Assembly (NCBI GenBank): GCA_948567375.1
Contig: OX419762.1
Coordinates: 28,339,465 to 28,403,464 of the forward strand
Direction of reading: 5' to 3'
Length of the DNA: 64,000 nt
From: Lunularia cruciata
Lineage: Eukaryota > Streptophyta > Marchantiopsida > Lunulariales > Lunulariaceae
Positions 1 through 12,054 of the stretch are shown here, one piece after another. The first letter of the stretch is position 1; the number at the start of each line of letters is the position of its first letter. Made by a program: the position numbers and the translations under genes. A model generated the notes under the pieces. The model searched no databases, was not told the origin of the DNA, and was given only the letters and a program-made list of their open reading frames with translations.

Positions 1-496
1 AGCAAGATACTTCACCAAATTGGACTTGCAAAGCAGTTACAATCAAATCCAAATTGCAGAGGAAGATGTGTACAAAACAGCCTTTCAAACCAAGTATGGC
101 CACTTTGAGTATCTTGTGATGCCTTTTGGCCTCACCAATGCACATGCCACTTTCATGAGTCTAATGAATGACATATTTTGTCCATACTTGGATAAGTCTG
201 TCATCTTCTTCTTGGATAATATCTTAGTTTATAGTAGTATGATGACAGAACACAAACAAAATCTACGAGAGGTCCTCTAGATTCTAAGATAGAATCGATT
301 GTATGCCAAAATCTCAAAGTGTAAGTTTGGCAAGTCTGAAGTAGACTACTTGGGGCATAGAGTCAGTGCAGATGACATTCAAGTATTGACGGATAAAATA
401 GAAGTCATTCAAAAATGGAGTGACCCGAAAAGATCAGACTTAACTCAAGGGCTTCTTGGGGTTGACGGGATTCTATTGTAGATTTGTCAAGGACTA
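1..496 (+). mobile_element. Ty3/gypsy chromovirus fragment, reverse transcriptase (family 1)
   Basis: Truncated reverse-transcriptase remnant entering from the left window edge. It shows gypsy RT motifs such as VMPFGLTNA and the catalytic-loop region [11 protein letters not shown]. It is collinear with 58670-59152 of the chromovirus at 55288-61899 and, by eye, about 90% identical, so it belongs to the same family. Homology stops near 496. Only this piece is present, with no integrase attached, so it is a dead fragment with several breaks. A solo LTR of the same family lies 27 bases further right. Confidence 0.9.
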
Positions 497-518
497 ATTG
501 GTTGTCTCATGCAAGTAT

Positions 519-1271
519 ATGCCTATAATACCAAGAGCTAGCCATATGATCTAGATGTGAAATTTGGTTTGGTAACATCTAAAATGATGTTATACATGAT
601 GGTCAAAATAGATCAGATAGAAGTACAACCAAAAGAGTACTTCTACTAATAGGGCAAAAACCAGAATATACTTGAGAACCTTAGAACCAATAGCTAGACA
701 TATGATTTAAAGGTGAGAATTGGTTTGGTAATAGGTGGAAGGATGTTACACATGATGGACTAAATAGATCAAAAAGAGGTATCACCAAAAGGGGACTTCT
801 ACTAATAGAGTAGGAGCTAAAATATGCTTGAAATCTTTGAAGGCAATTTTAGAGGCCTAAATGGATGAATTAGGCCTCAAAAATTTGTTGAATCCCCACC
901 CCATCTCCCTACACAGGAAAGGTTGGCCTTCCCTCCCCCTTGCTTTGTCTCGTGGAGAGCTTTCCAATGGTACCGTATGTGATTCTAAGATTCCTATAGG
1001 AAGATTCTCTAAAAGATTTCCTCTGGTCAAAGCTTGTTTGACCAACCATATAAGACCTAGACCAGACATGTCACCCATCCAAGTAAGTAATCCAAGGGTG
1101 GAGCTTGCTGACATGTCACCTATCTGTGTGCCTAATCCTATGGTGGAGCTTCATTAGAGGAGATCCTCTTTGCATATATAATAAAGAGAAGGTGCTCCAT
1201 TGGGGTACCAAATGTTTGAGTGTGTAATCTGTATTTTCTCTCTTCTCTTGTACTTGGAGCATTACAATGCC
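519..1271 (+). repeat. Solo LTR of chromovirus family 1 with 5-bp target duplication
   Basis: The LTR runs 524-1266 and aligns end to end with the LTRs at 55288-56030 and 61160-61899. It ends in CATTACA and starts with a slightly decayed TATAATACC. It is flanked by the direct repeat ATGCC at 519-523 and 1267-1271. A single LTR between matching target duplications is the classic product of LTR-LTR recombination. More substitutions separate it from the 55-62 kb LTRs than separate those two from each other, so it is an older insertion. Confidence 0.92.
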
Positions 1272-2879
1272 TTGTGTAGGCTCTTTCTAGCCTTCTATTG
1301 GAACTCCTGCAAGCTCCTCAACTTGTCAGTGTGCACTCCTTGGTAGGTTTGCCTCAAACACTAGAAGAACTCTACCATGGGGTTAGCCCCGGTACTACAC
1401 CACCTCTTGTAATGGTATCTCCACTTGTAGTAGCACTATTTCTAGCTAGTGCACCTCCACTAGCTCCACCAACACTATTAGAGCTAGAACTCATGGGTAT
1501 TGCCGATCTACCCCTAAAAACCAAGCTTGAAGTAATAGAGGCATAGTTTGGAGACCAATACTATCTCCATAGCTCAATCTCCAAGTGAACTCTCCTGAAC
1601 TCATGGTAGTTGTCCATCAATGGGCCCTCCAAGTGTTAAAACAACCTCTTTCATGCCATGAAGGGTGTGAACAACATCGAGTTCTGCATCTATTGCAGAT
1701 CACACCAACTATCAAATTCTTGGATGAAGTTATCCAACTCAACGATAACCACTATACTAGAGTAACGCCTAGGGCCTTTGGAGGCCCCATAAATCTCATT
1801 CATATCCCACAACAACGGTGTGTACACACCAAGTGCACTCTTAACTAGATCAACTCTTGTCTCAAACTCCAACTTAGAGTCAACTTCCTCTCTCATTGGG
1901 ACCTAAGATATAGGTTGATGCCAAGTACCACTCCAAGTAAACCCATTTTTTATTATAGTGATAACTCCTCCAAAATCCCCAAGGAACTCCATCATGACAA
2001 AGTAATTGGAAACTCCAAATCACAACCGTAACCACTACAAGTATCCCACCAAGAAACCATCACCAAGTGCCAACACTACCAACTCAATATCACCCACTAC
2101 TATAGCTCTAACTGCGACAACTACATTAGGAGAAAGAGCAACCTATAACATGCCATTACAATACACATTCTCATGGTATGCAAGTCATCACTTCCTATCT
2201 CATTGGAGAGAAACATAGGTAGTTTAATTGGTTATCACTCCAACCTCACTATCGAGAGCACACCAACACTCTAAAGTTAGGGCACCTCAAACAAACATGG
2301 TGCACAAAAACAAAGTAGAGAATGGAGGAGGTCCAATCACAAGAAGTCTAAATGAAAACACTCCATCTCATAAATCAACACCGGATTAACTTTGCCACCA
2401 TTTGGCATTTGATGAAATCAAAGAACCTATCTACTTTCTATGCTATGAAGCTCATAGAGAATGAGATCAAACTTCCTCTAGCCAAAATTTGACATAAAAT
2501 CCTCCATGAAATTTGATGTAAAATTTGACGTAAATCCTTACAGTTGGCTGATTACTAAATCTTCACTCAAGCAAAATTGGAAAGATGAGGGTCTTCAAAT
2601 CTCTAATTTGTGATAATGGATTCCCAACTCCACTTTCAATTTTTCACTTCAAGCTCAATTTGCACCAAATTGGTTCTACTTTTGCTTCTTAAGTTCAAAA
2701 AAAATATTACCACTTGAAATTGACTCTCTTTGGCTCCAAATTTGGCTAGCGCTTCTACACACAATCATTCTCAAGGAAACTTCAATGATGATCAAGGTAC
2801 CATGATCCACTAGGCTTGGAGATACCACCAACACCATCAGTTCTTGTACTCAATTTCCCTCTCACTCTCACTTCTTTGA
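1272..2879. other. Unassigned repeat-like DNA, no gene seen
   Basis: No host gene or recognisable transposon protein is visible here. Several short open frames exist, for example on the minus strand at 1690-1896 and the plus strand at 2006-2218, but none has a motif I can place. It lies between the solo LTR and a split LTR fragment, so it is most likely decayed transposon sequence. Confidence 0.5.
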
Positions 2880-3075
2880 TGTAATCAATTTATTCACAAC
2901 TCAAATCACACTCAATTAGATCAGTACTTGATGTGTTACTCAACAATCTACCAACAATTGGCATTGATTATTTTCAAGCCACACTCACTCTAGTAAAGAG
3001 ACTTTATGTGATGTTCGTAGGCTTTCTATCCACTCTCACCAAGAACTTGAAGGCTAAACATCAAAGAAGTGAGCT
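2880..3075 (-). repeat. Left half of an old family-3 LTR-like unit
   Basis: Positions 2880-3075 match 54710-54895, while 9338-9620 match the adjoining 54896-55155. The two halves together form one unit that was split by roughly 6.3 kb of later insertions. The intact counterpart near 55 kb appears to be the LTR of the minus-strand gypsy element with the PHD-like tail, which is why the minus strand is given. The split point falls in GAGCT/CTCTGG. Confidence 0.6.
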
Positions 3076-3088
3076 ATGAGCCGACATG

Positions 3089-3511
3089 TGTAACAGTATG
3101 GAGTTTAGCGACATAGTTAGTAAGGCTAACAAAGTAGAGAATAAGTCAAATTAGCCTAGAATATTCCAAAAGCATCTAGGAAGCTTCTTGGGAAACTTCT
3201 TGACTAGTTAACTTGCACTCCAAGCAAGTAGCTTCTAGAAGGAAGCTTCTAGAAGCTTCTAACTAGCTTAGCTTGCATGCCAAGTAAGCGGCTTCTAGAA
3301 GGAAGCTTCTTGAAAAACTTCCTAGTTAACTTGGCTCACATTCTAAGAAAGCGGCTCAAGGAAGCTTCTTGAGAAGCTTTTCAAGGTCCTTGTATGCTAC
3401 CTATAAATACCAAAGCCAAAGTCATGTTAGGCATTTGGAGTTTTCCCTCATTCAAGTGTTCAATGTGAGTTTGCATTCTCCTATTTCTCTCCTCGGTCTT
3501 GGTCTTTTACA
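3089..3511 (+). repeat. 5' LTR of family-2 chromovirus, with HSE-like array and TATA box
   Basis: LTR of 423 bp from TGTAACAG to CTTTTACA, directly followed by the primer-binding site. It contains many AAGCTTCT/AGAAGCTT blocks. At 3242-3259 the triplets GAA, TTC, GAA, TTC recur every five bases, which is the geometry of a perfect four-unit heat-shock element. Further TTC/GAA pairs lie at 3233-3240, 3293-3309 and 3361-3368. A TATAAATA box sits at 3402-3409, just downstream, so the blocks occupy a promoter position in U3. Confidence 0.88.
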
Positions 3512-3512
3512 T

Positions 3513-3524
3513 TGGTATCAGAGC
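3513..3524 (+). other. Primer-binding site (tRNA-iMet) of family-2 element
   Basis: TGGTATCAGAGC two bases after the LTR end. This is complementary to the 3' end of plant initiator-methionine tRNA and is the usual minus-strand primer site of plant gypsy and copia elements. Confidence 0.9.
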
Positions 3525-6500
3525 AGGAATAGGATGGATGGAAGTTATGGACCACCAAATCCACTTCCGCCAAACCATTGGGATTTTCATGTTTAGATAT
3601 TACCCAAGCATCATTTCACACAATTCATCACCTTGTGCTTTGGGCATGATTTTCTACATATGATCATCGTGTCTGAGGAACCTTTGATACTTCCAATTGT
3701 AACTTATGGAGAACGGTGGATGTGCTACATCTATGTGTTAATCATTTAGATAAAGCGGGAGTAGTGGGATTGAGTAGTAGCTATGGCAGCAATACCGGAC
3801 GTCATCCTTGCAATGTAGCAACAAATTGAGCACCTGACTTGATTGCTGGATAAACAAGATCAGCAACAACAAGAACATATGGAGAGAGCAGCAATTCGAG
3901 ATGGAAAAGATTGCATTCAATTTCCAAAACCCAAGGTGTTTGAAGGCAAGAATCTTCTGGGCATAGTGGAGAATTTTGTGTTTGACTGTGAATGTTACTT
4001 TGAAGCCACCAATCTTCAAGATGAATAGAAATAGATTCTCTTGGCCTCTAGCCAATTAGATGGTGTGGCAAAACTTTGGTGGTGATTTTGAGTAAAGCAA
4101 GCTGAAAGACAAATTGTTGCACCAATTTTGACACGTGTAGAGTTCAAGGATGCAATATTGGGTCACTTTCAATTTATAAATGCGACCCACACTACATGAG
4201 ATAAATTGGTAGAGTTGAAGCAATTTTGCTCAATAAGGAACTACATCACACAATTTCAGGACATCATCATGCAGATTCTAGATATACAAGAAGGTGAAGT
4301 TCTAGATCAATTTGTGCGGGGATTGAAGTCATGAACCAAATTGGAGGTGACCATGCGGGAACCACAAAACATAGAAGAAGCCATGCAATTGGCTGAGCGC
4401 TTTGATTCCTTGGTTGTGATGACTTGGTCTTGCCCTCGACCTACACAAGGCCTACCAGTACACTATGCATGGGTGGAAGAACCAACACCAATAGAGATTG
4501 ATGTTATCTAACGGAGACCACTTGGTACAATGGATAGAGAAAGATTGCGACAAAATGGAGGTTGTTTTTATTTTTGCCAAGTTGTACATTGCATTGCTGA
4601 ATGCACACTTAAGAATGGGTGACCTCAACAAGTTGCCCAGATGGAGATTGTGGAACAAAATGATTAAGAAAACAAGGAATCCCAGTAGGAGATTTTGAGC
4701 CGCCTACTAGAAGCTTGATTAGTTCCAACTGGATTGAAGGCTCAACTTATGCAAGTTTGCTTCACTTGCAAGGTATGATATCTAATCGGGGTTGTAGGAT
4801 TTTGGTTGATTCTAGAAGTTCAAAGAATTGCATGTCTATGCAAGTAGCAAAGGAATTGGGTATTCCTATCAAGCCAGTGTTTGGAAGTAGTTTGATGATG
4901 GAAAATGGTAGAAAGGGTTTTGCATTCCGCACCTCACATCCTGTTACCTACAAGATTAGGAAGGAGTATTTGGAATGTATGAGGTTTGTAGAGGTACCTC
5001 TACAATATGATATCATTCTAGGTCTACCTTAGCTTGAATGTCATAAGGTTCAATTCAATTGGACCCGATGACAAATTCAAGTACAACACCAAGGTAGGAA
5101 TTTCCGATTAGGTTGTCTGGCACCTCTGAGTAAGACACCTAAGAATAATCAGTCCCAAGATAGGAAGTTTGTTGAGAAGGTAGCCATAGAGCAAATCCGG
5201 AAGGGAGGTGAGTCCCAAGATGGGAAGTTTGCCAAGAAGGCAACCATGGAGCAAGCTTGGAAGAGAGATGAGTCCCTGGAAGGAAAGTTTGTTAGTAAAG
5301 CAGCCATAGAGCAAGCTTTGGAGGAAGATAAGTTTGTATTCGGAGTGTGGATCAAGCTGATTGCACAAGAACAACCTGAAGAGTGCCAAGAGCCTCATCA
5401 AGCAATGGTTGATTGGATAGTTCAAGAGTTTGTGGATGTGTTTCCGGATGATCTACCAAAGGGATTACCCTCCAATTGAGGTATGCTCTTCAAGATCAAG
5501 TTATTGCCAAGGAGTACTCTAGTGAGTAGATCGATCTATTGGCTCTCACCAAAGGAGTTGGAGGAGTTGCAAACAACACTTACAGAGTTGTTGGAGAAGG
5601 ATTTCATATGACATAGTACCTCTCCTTGGGGAGCACTGGTACTATTTGTTCCAAAGAAGGATGGAGGACTTTGTTTCTTTATTGATTATTGTGGGCTCAA
5701 TAAGCAAACCGTGAAGAATGTATATCCCTTGCCTTGGATCGATGGCCTGCTTGATCAACTAAGTGGAGCACGCTTCTTTTCCAAGCTAGATCTTTGTAGT
5801 GGCTTTTGGCAAATTCCTATTGAGAGAGAGGATGTGCAAAAGATTGCCTTTTGCACAAGGTATGGGCATTTTGAGTGGAGAATTCTACCTTTCGGACTCA
5901 CTAATGCTCCAACAAACTTCATGGATCAGATGCATCGGGTGTTGGGGGGACTATTGGATTGGTCCGTATTGGTGTTCTTGGATGATATCTTAATCTATAG
6001 CAAGACAGAGGTAGAACACATGAATCATGTGCAAGAAGTCCTTAGACGACTATGACAATGGAAATTTTACTACAAGAAGTCAAAGTGTGCCTTTTGGCAG
6101 AAGGAGGTTACCTTCTTGGGTCATAAGATCTCATTAGAGGGAATCAAGATGGAAGAAGAGAAGAGAAGATCAAGGCCATTATTGATTGGCCTACCCCAAA
6201 GGATGCTACAGAAGTACAAGCATTCAATGGATTGGCCAATTTTTACCAATGGTTCATCCACTTTTATGCTCATGTGGCTGCACCATTGACTGACCTCTTG
6301 GGAAAAAACTCGAGTTTCCAGTGGACCACCAAGCATGAAAATGCATTCCAGAAGTTAAAGCATATGGTGTCTTCAAGATCCATTCTTCAACCATATGATC
6401 CTCAACAACCTTGTGTGGTTGCTTCTAACTTTGCAATTGGAGTTGTGTTGCAACAAGAATTCCTAGATGACTACATCCCATTGCCTTTGTGTCTTGCCGA

Positions 6501-8301
6501 CTAAATATAGCTGAAAGAAATTACTCTACTCGAGATCAAGAACAACTTGCAATGGTATATGCCACCAAGGTATGGAGGCATTACCTCTTGGGGAAACAAG
6601 TGGTCATGCAAACTGATCATAAGCCATTGTTGCAAACCTTACACTTGGAACACATGAAGAGTCAACATCATCGATGGGAAGAGCAACTCCAATTGTTTGA
6701 CATCAAAATTAATTACAAACCAGGTTGGTTCCATGTCATCCCTGATGCTCTACCATAACAACCTGCTTGAAGTCTCTCCCTCTCATCACGGCAGCAATTA
6801 CAATGGTGTCAATTGATTCCAAGGTCCATAATGAGTTTTGGTTAGCTCTACAACAAGATCACTTCTTCCAAATGGTACATGGTTGGCTGACAATAGGCGA
6901 CAAGGAATAGAACACCTTCTCCTTCAAGGGAGGCCTTCTATTCCATGCGGACCGGATCTATGTTCCAACCAAAGATGATCTCCTACTTGTGCACCTTCAA
7001 GAAGCCCATGATTTACCAAAATATGGTTACATGGGGGTGGATAAGACCTTGGGTACCCTCCAACACCAATGGTGGTGGCCCAACATGACACAAGATGTTT
7101 GGGAGTTTGTCTGATTGTGTGAGTTGTGAACGCAACAAGGCCAATAACTAGAAGCCAAGTGGACTCCTTCAGCCACTTCCCATTCCAACTACTTGTTGGG
7201 AACATATGAGCTAAGATCTCATCACCTCCTTGCCCAGGACACAACAAGGTCACACAACAATTGTGGTGTTTATGGATAAGCTTAGTAAGCAAATCCATTT
7301 GGCACCAATAATTGATATTGTGGATGCTCCAACCTTGGCGCAACTCTTCTTCAATAATGTATTCAACATCATGAGATGCCACGTGTACTCATCTCTAACT
7401 GTGATCCTTGCTTCACCAGAAACTTTTGGCAAGCCCTCTTCCAAATACTTGGCACCAAGCTTGCTTTGTACACAGCCTATTATCCTCAAATTGATGGACA
7501 AATTGAATGTGCAAATCGCACCTTGGAAGATATGTTTCATGCCTTCATCAACATTCACCATACCAATTAGGATGAATGTCTTGCAGCTGTGGAGTTTGCA
7601 TACAACAATTCTAAACAAGCAAGCACCGGATTCTCTCCTTTCTTTCTCAATTTTGGCTAAGATCCGCTTGTCCCATATTCTCTTTGTGCTCCCCCTCCGT
7701 CTCAAGTCCCTCATACTTCAACCTTCTTGACCACTATATCCAAATCTCTCCAACAAGCCAAATCTCACCTCCTTATTGCTAAGAATTGTCAAAAATAATA
7801 TGCGGATCACCATCATCGTGATCTCACCTTTGAAGTCAGTGATAAAGTTATGTTATCCTTTAGTAATCTACCCTTCCCACTTGAAACCCAAGTAAATAAA
7901 CTTGTTCCTAATTGGATAGGACCTTTTGATGTCACCCAAATTGTCTCTCCTGTTGCTTATCAACTTGCCTTGCCTTGTCATATGCAAATCCATCCTATCT
8001 TTCATGTTTTCAAGTTGAAATTCTTTGTTCCTAACCCCTCTTCTTTCTCCTCTTGAGTCCAACCTCCTCCTCTCCTTATCCCTATCAATGAGCATGAGTA
8101 CAAAGTTGATCGTATCATTGCACGTTGCCACATCCACCAAGGACACCATCAACATACGGAGTACAAGGTCCTTTGGAAAGGGTACCCCTTCATGATGCTA
8201 CATGGGAACCTCTTTCTCACCTCTAGAATGCATAGACGGCCATCTAGGAGTTTGAAGTTTCAATGGTGACGAGGACGTCACCAACTAGCGGTGGGGAAAT
8301 A

Positions 8302-8683
8302 TGTAACAATATGGAGTTTAGCAACATAGTTAGTAATGCTAACAAAGTAGAGAGTAAGCCAAAGTAGCCTAGAATATTCCAAAAGCATCTAAGAAGCTTC
8401 TTGGGAAGCTTCCCAACTAGTTAACTTACGCTCCAAGCAGGTAGCTTCTAAAAGGAAGCTTCTAGAAGCTTGCATGCTAAGTAGGCGGCTTCTAGAATGA
8501 AGCTTCTTGAGAAACTTCCTAGTTAACTTGGCTTGCACTCTAAGAAAACAGTTCAAAGAAGCTTCTTGAGAAACTTCCTAGTTAACTTGGCTTGCACTCT
8601 AAGAAAACGGTTCAAAGAAGATTCTTGAGAAGCTTCTCAAGGGCCTTGTAGCATACAAGGCCCTTGAGCATACCTATAAATAA
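8302..8683 (+). repeat. Truncated 3' LTR of family-2 chromovirus
   Basis: Begins TGTAACAATATGG and follows the 5' LTR at 3089 through its TATAAATA box, where homology ends. The GAA/TTC five-base periodicity is kept at 8455-8467. Near the truncated end a perfect 10-bp inverted repeat, GGGCCTTGTA/TACAAGGCCC with a 3-base loop, lies at 8641-8663 and has no counterpart in the other LTRs. This suggests a local fold-back duplication. Confidence 0.85.
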
Positions 8684-8687
8684 CCTC

Positions 8688-9332
8688 TGATGGCTATTAT
8701 GGTAGCACACCATGGGCTAAGAAGGCAAGGAACTCCAACTCCATCATACTCCTCCAAGGCTAAAACTCTAAGACTCAAGACATTGCTTACTAGATAACTC
8801 AATGAGAGAGAGATAGTTGCAAATGAAAGGATCATGAGTACCGCCTCATCCTTAGTTTATATACTTGTGAAATAGTTAAGTACTAAAGTTACTATTTATT
8901 ATAGTAACTCAAGTTACTAGACTAAAAGTCAAGTAAAGACAAAAAGTATAAAGGAATATCCATCCATATGGGCATATTCCACTAAGCATGTAATCTTATC
9001 TTGACCCAACCACTAAGTCAAGGATTCCTTCACATGGGCTATCCTTGGACTATAGAAGAATCCAAAACAAAAAGGCTTGCGGGCCCAAGAGTTCTCAACT
9101 CTTTCCTCAAAGCCAAATATCTAGGAATAATACCATATCGACACACTAGAATCCAAAATAGTGGTGCTCATCTTTTCTATTTCTTCTAAAGTAAGGTCCT
9201 CTCTATCTTAGCTGTGACCAACTTTTAGCTAATGTAGAACCATCCTTTATCTATATAAATAATATCTCTCAAATACTTGTAATACCAAGCTAAATATCAC
9301 AATACCACACACATGCACAAATGGGTATTACA
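8688..9332 (-). repeat. LTR-like segment of another family
   Basis: Read on the minus strand it runs TGTAATACCC to AGCCATCA, so it has TG...CA ends. A TATATAAAC box lies at about 8858-8866 and is followed by a purine/pyrimidine-mixed leader. It sits between the truncated family-2 LTR and the right half of the split family-3 unit. No matching target duplication is visible, and no internal region is attached, so it is at best a solo LTR. Confidence 0.4.
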
Positions 9333-9337
9333 AAGTT

Positions 9338-9620
9338 CTCTGGAGTTGCACTTCCAAGGTATACCTCTGATTTCAACCTAGATATCCAACCCTAATGGAC
9401 CCGCTGATGGCATACCTGATGGTGTGAACAATGCAAGTGACGATGTGCCCCACCATGTAGTCAATACCCCAAACAGGAAATTTGATTATCATTAAGTAGT
9501 TTATGGGTAATTGCCAAATGAGAATACCTTACTGTAAATGTCTATGAGAATAAATTTGACAACCAACACTACTACTCCAAAGTGTGAGCAATCTAGGTGC
9601 GTCGCCACAAATGGCGTGAC
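9338..9620 (-). repeat. Right half of the split family-3 LTR-like unit
   Basis: Starts CTCTGGAGTTGCACTTCCAA and parallels 54896-55150 with moderate divergence. The matching left half is at 2880-3075. This pair dates the family-2 element and its neighbour as later arrivals in an older family-3 copy. Confidence 0.6.
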
Positions 9621-9717
9621 ATTTTCCATAGCTCACTAAATAGCTTGGTGGCAATTTATAGTCACTTTTCTTTCATGTCTCTTTCCATCCATCTCAAATG
9701 ATACCTATATTTTGGAC

Positions 9718-10369
9718 TATAATGTTCAAAGGACAAGAGAATCCCCAAGAGAAACACAAGAGAAGCACAAGGCTTCATCCCTCAATGCTTTGATGCCACA
9801 AAGGAGCACCTTATCTTTATTATATAGCAAAGAGGATCCATTCAAAGCGAGCTACTATTTGATTCAAAGCACACTACTATTTGATCCAAGGGTGGAGCTC
9901 CACCCTTGGATCAAATACGTAGATTGGTAACATGTCAACAAGCTCCACCTGTAGATTAGTTGTATGGACTGGTAACATGTTGACCCTTGTCCTATTTGGT
10001 TGGTCAAACAGTTTGATTAAAGGGAATCTTTGGGGAATCTTCTAGTATGAAGCTCAAAATTGCATGGGTGATATACCATTGGAAAGCTCTCAATAAGATA
10101 AACTGTAAGGGAGAAGGCAACATTTTTTCTGTTGACTTCTCTTTTGGAAGAGGGAAAATTTTCATTTTTTGAGACCTAATTCATTTATTTATGCCTTCAA
10201 AACTGGCTCAAAATTTTTCAAGACATGTTTTACCTTTGCCTTATTAATAGAAATATTGTTTTAGTGACACTTGTATCTGATGTACTTAGATTATCATATA
10301 TAACATCACTCAAGATATGACCAAGCCAATTTCCACCTCTAGATACTATATCTGGCTAATTGGATTACA
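9718..10369 (-). repeat. Diverged family-1-like LTR, minus strand
   Basis: The reverse complement aligns along most of its length with the family-1 LTR. It retains the AAGGTGCTCC-like TATA region, the GGTTGACCAA-like block, the CTTTCCAA block, the AGTACTTCTACTAAT-like block and the terminal TGTAATCC. The bases outside the two ends (TGGAC and TGGGT) do not match, so no target duplication is claimed. It is far more diverged than the solo LTR at 524-1266. Confidence 0.75.
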
Positions 10370-10539
10370 TGGGTCCTTTGGAGGATGTAGTTTGTGCCTT
10401 TTAGCTTTCACACTCATGCAAAGATCTTGGGCTTATGAGTTTTAGACTTGCAAATGCAAGGTTTGGAAACAATGTATAATCCTTACTCCCTCATATTTCC
10501 TACCAAGACTCTATTCTACAATAAGGGGCTTGAAGGTTT

Positions 10540-10982
10540 TGTAACAATATGGAGTTTACAAATGAGTAAATCGAGATTAACAAAGTAGCAAATGGGCCAA
10601 ATTAGCCAAGAATTATAGGAATATTCTAGAAGCATCTAGGAAGTTTCTTGGTACCTTCCAAGTGTTTGGGTAACATGTATGCCAAATAAATAACTTCTAG
10701 GAGGAAACTTCTTGGAAGCTTCATGGCTAGCTTAGCTTGCATGTCAAGTAAATGGTTTCTAAAAAGAAGCTCCTTGGGAAGCTTCCGACTACCTTAGCTC
10801 CATGCCAAGTAAACAACTTCTCAAAGAAAACTTCTTGAGAAGCTTTCCAAGAGCTTTAAATATTCCCAATAAATACCAAAACCCAAGCTCATACTAGGCA
10901 TTTAGTGTTACTTCATTCAAGAGTCCAAATGTGATCTTTCACTCTAGTCTTCCATTCTCCTATTTCTCCTTGGTCTTTTATA
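10540..10982 (+). repeat. Family-2 LTR (5' end of composite)
   Basis: Starts TGTAACAATATGG and ends beside a decayed primer-binding site (10983-10995, ending TTAGAGC). Downstream to about 11335 the sequence follows the family-2 leader and the first part of gag. Confidence 0.85.
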
Positions 10983-11369
10983 TTAATATTAGAGCAAGAA
11001 TGAGATGGATGGAATTTATGGATCACCAAATCTACTTCTCGCAAATCATTGAGATTTTTATGTCCATGTACCACCCAAGCATAATTTTTTCACATGATTT
11101 ATCATCTCATGAGCATAATTTTTTAATATGATTACCTTGTTTGATGAACCATTGAAACTTTATATTGTAACTTATGGAAAGCAATGGACATATTGCATTA
11201 TGTGTTAATTTAGATAATTGTAGATAGTTTGATAGAGTAGTAGCCATGGCGATGATACCCAAAGTTATCATTGTTATGTAGCAACAAATCAAGCACCTTA
11301 CTTGATTGTTGGAAGAAAGAAACCATCAACAAAAAAAGCATATAAAGAGAACACTTTTTCTTCAAAATG

Positions 11370-11578
11370 CAGAATCATTCCTTTTTTGAAGCCTAATTTA
11401 TCAATTAAGGCCTCCAAAATTAGCTCCTAAGTTTTTAGGGTATTTTTTATCTTTGCCTAATTAGTGAAAATACTCTTTTGGTGACAATTCTATCTTATCT
11501 ACTTAGACCATCATATATAATGTCCTTCAAGATATTACCAAGCCAAATTTCATTTTTAGATAATATATAGCTAATGGT
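11370..11578 (-). repeat. Fragment of a family-1-like LTR, minus strand
   Basis: Parallels the 10150-10369 part of the minus-strand LTR copy, including the CTCTTTTGGTGACA block and the end GGTATTA. Only the first third of the LTR is present. It lies directly against the minus-strand family-2 LTR at 11593. Confidence 0.65.
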
Positions 11579-11592
11579 ATTAGAAATCTCCC

Positions 11593-12054
11593 ATGTAAAA
11601 GATTAAAGAGAGAAATAGGAGAATAGAAGACCAATATGAAAGGTCACATTGGAACTCTTGAATAAGAAAAAATCTAAATTCATAGCATGAGCTTGGGTTA
11701 TGGTATTTATAAGGAACATACAAGGCTCTTGAGAAGCTTCTTAAAAGTTGATTTCTTTGAGTGCAAGCCAAGTTAACAAAGAAGCTTCCTTCTAGAAGTT
11801 GCCTACTTGGCATGCAAGCTAAGCTAGTTTGGAAGCTTCCCAAGAACCTTTCTTCTATAAGTCATCTACTTGTTATGCAAGCTAAGCTAGCCAAGAAGCT
11901 TCCTCCTAGAAGTCACCACTTGGCATGCACATTACTGATACTTAAAAGATACCAAGTAGCTTCTTAGGTGCTTCTAGAATATTCTTATAATTCTTGGCTT
12001 ATTTTCTACTTCACTAGTCTTGACTAACTCATCTATAAACTCCATATTGTTGCA
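11593..12054 (-). repeat. Family-2 LTR, minus strand
   Basis: The reverse complement runs TGCAACAATATGG to CTTTTACA and matches the other family-2 LTRs, including the AAGCTTC-rich HSE-like blocks. It is the 3' LTR of the minus-strand pol remnant that follows. Confidence 0.85.

Larger units (their letters stand above)
3089..8683 (+). mobile_element. Decayed Ty3/gypsy chromovirus, family 2
   Basis: LTR retrotransposon fossil: 5' LTR 3089-3511, primer-binding site 3513-3524, leader ORF remnant about 3535-3720, gag about 3780-4480, aspartic protease about 4780-5035, reverse transcriptase about 5560-6130, RNase H about 6230-6760, integrase about 6930-7640, chromodomain-like tail about 8085-8230, and a truncated 3' LTR 8302-8683. 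Recognisable motifs include [10 protein letters not shown] and VFLDDILIYS (RT), QTDHKPL (RNase H) and EYKVLWKGYP (chromodomain). The protease-RT-RH-IN order and chromodomain place it among chromoviruses. It is heavily broken, with a score or more of breaks across the coding part, and its LTRs differ at roughly a tenth of sites, so it is clearly older than the element at 55 kb. Confidence 0.9.
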
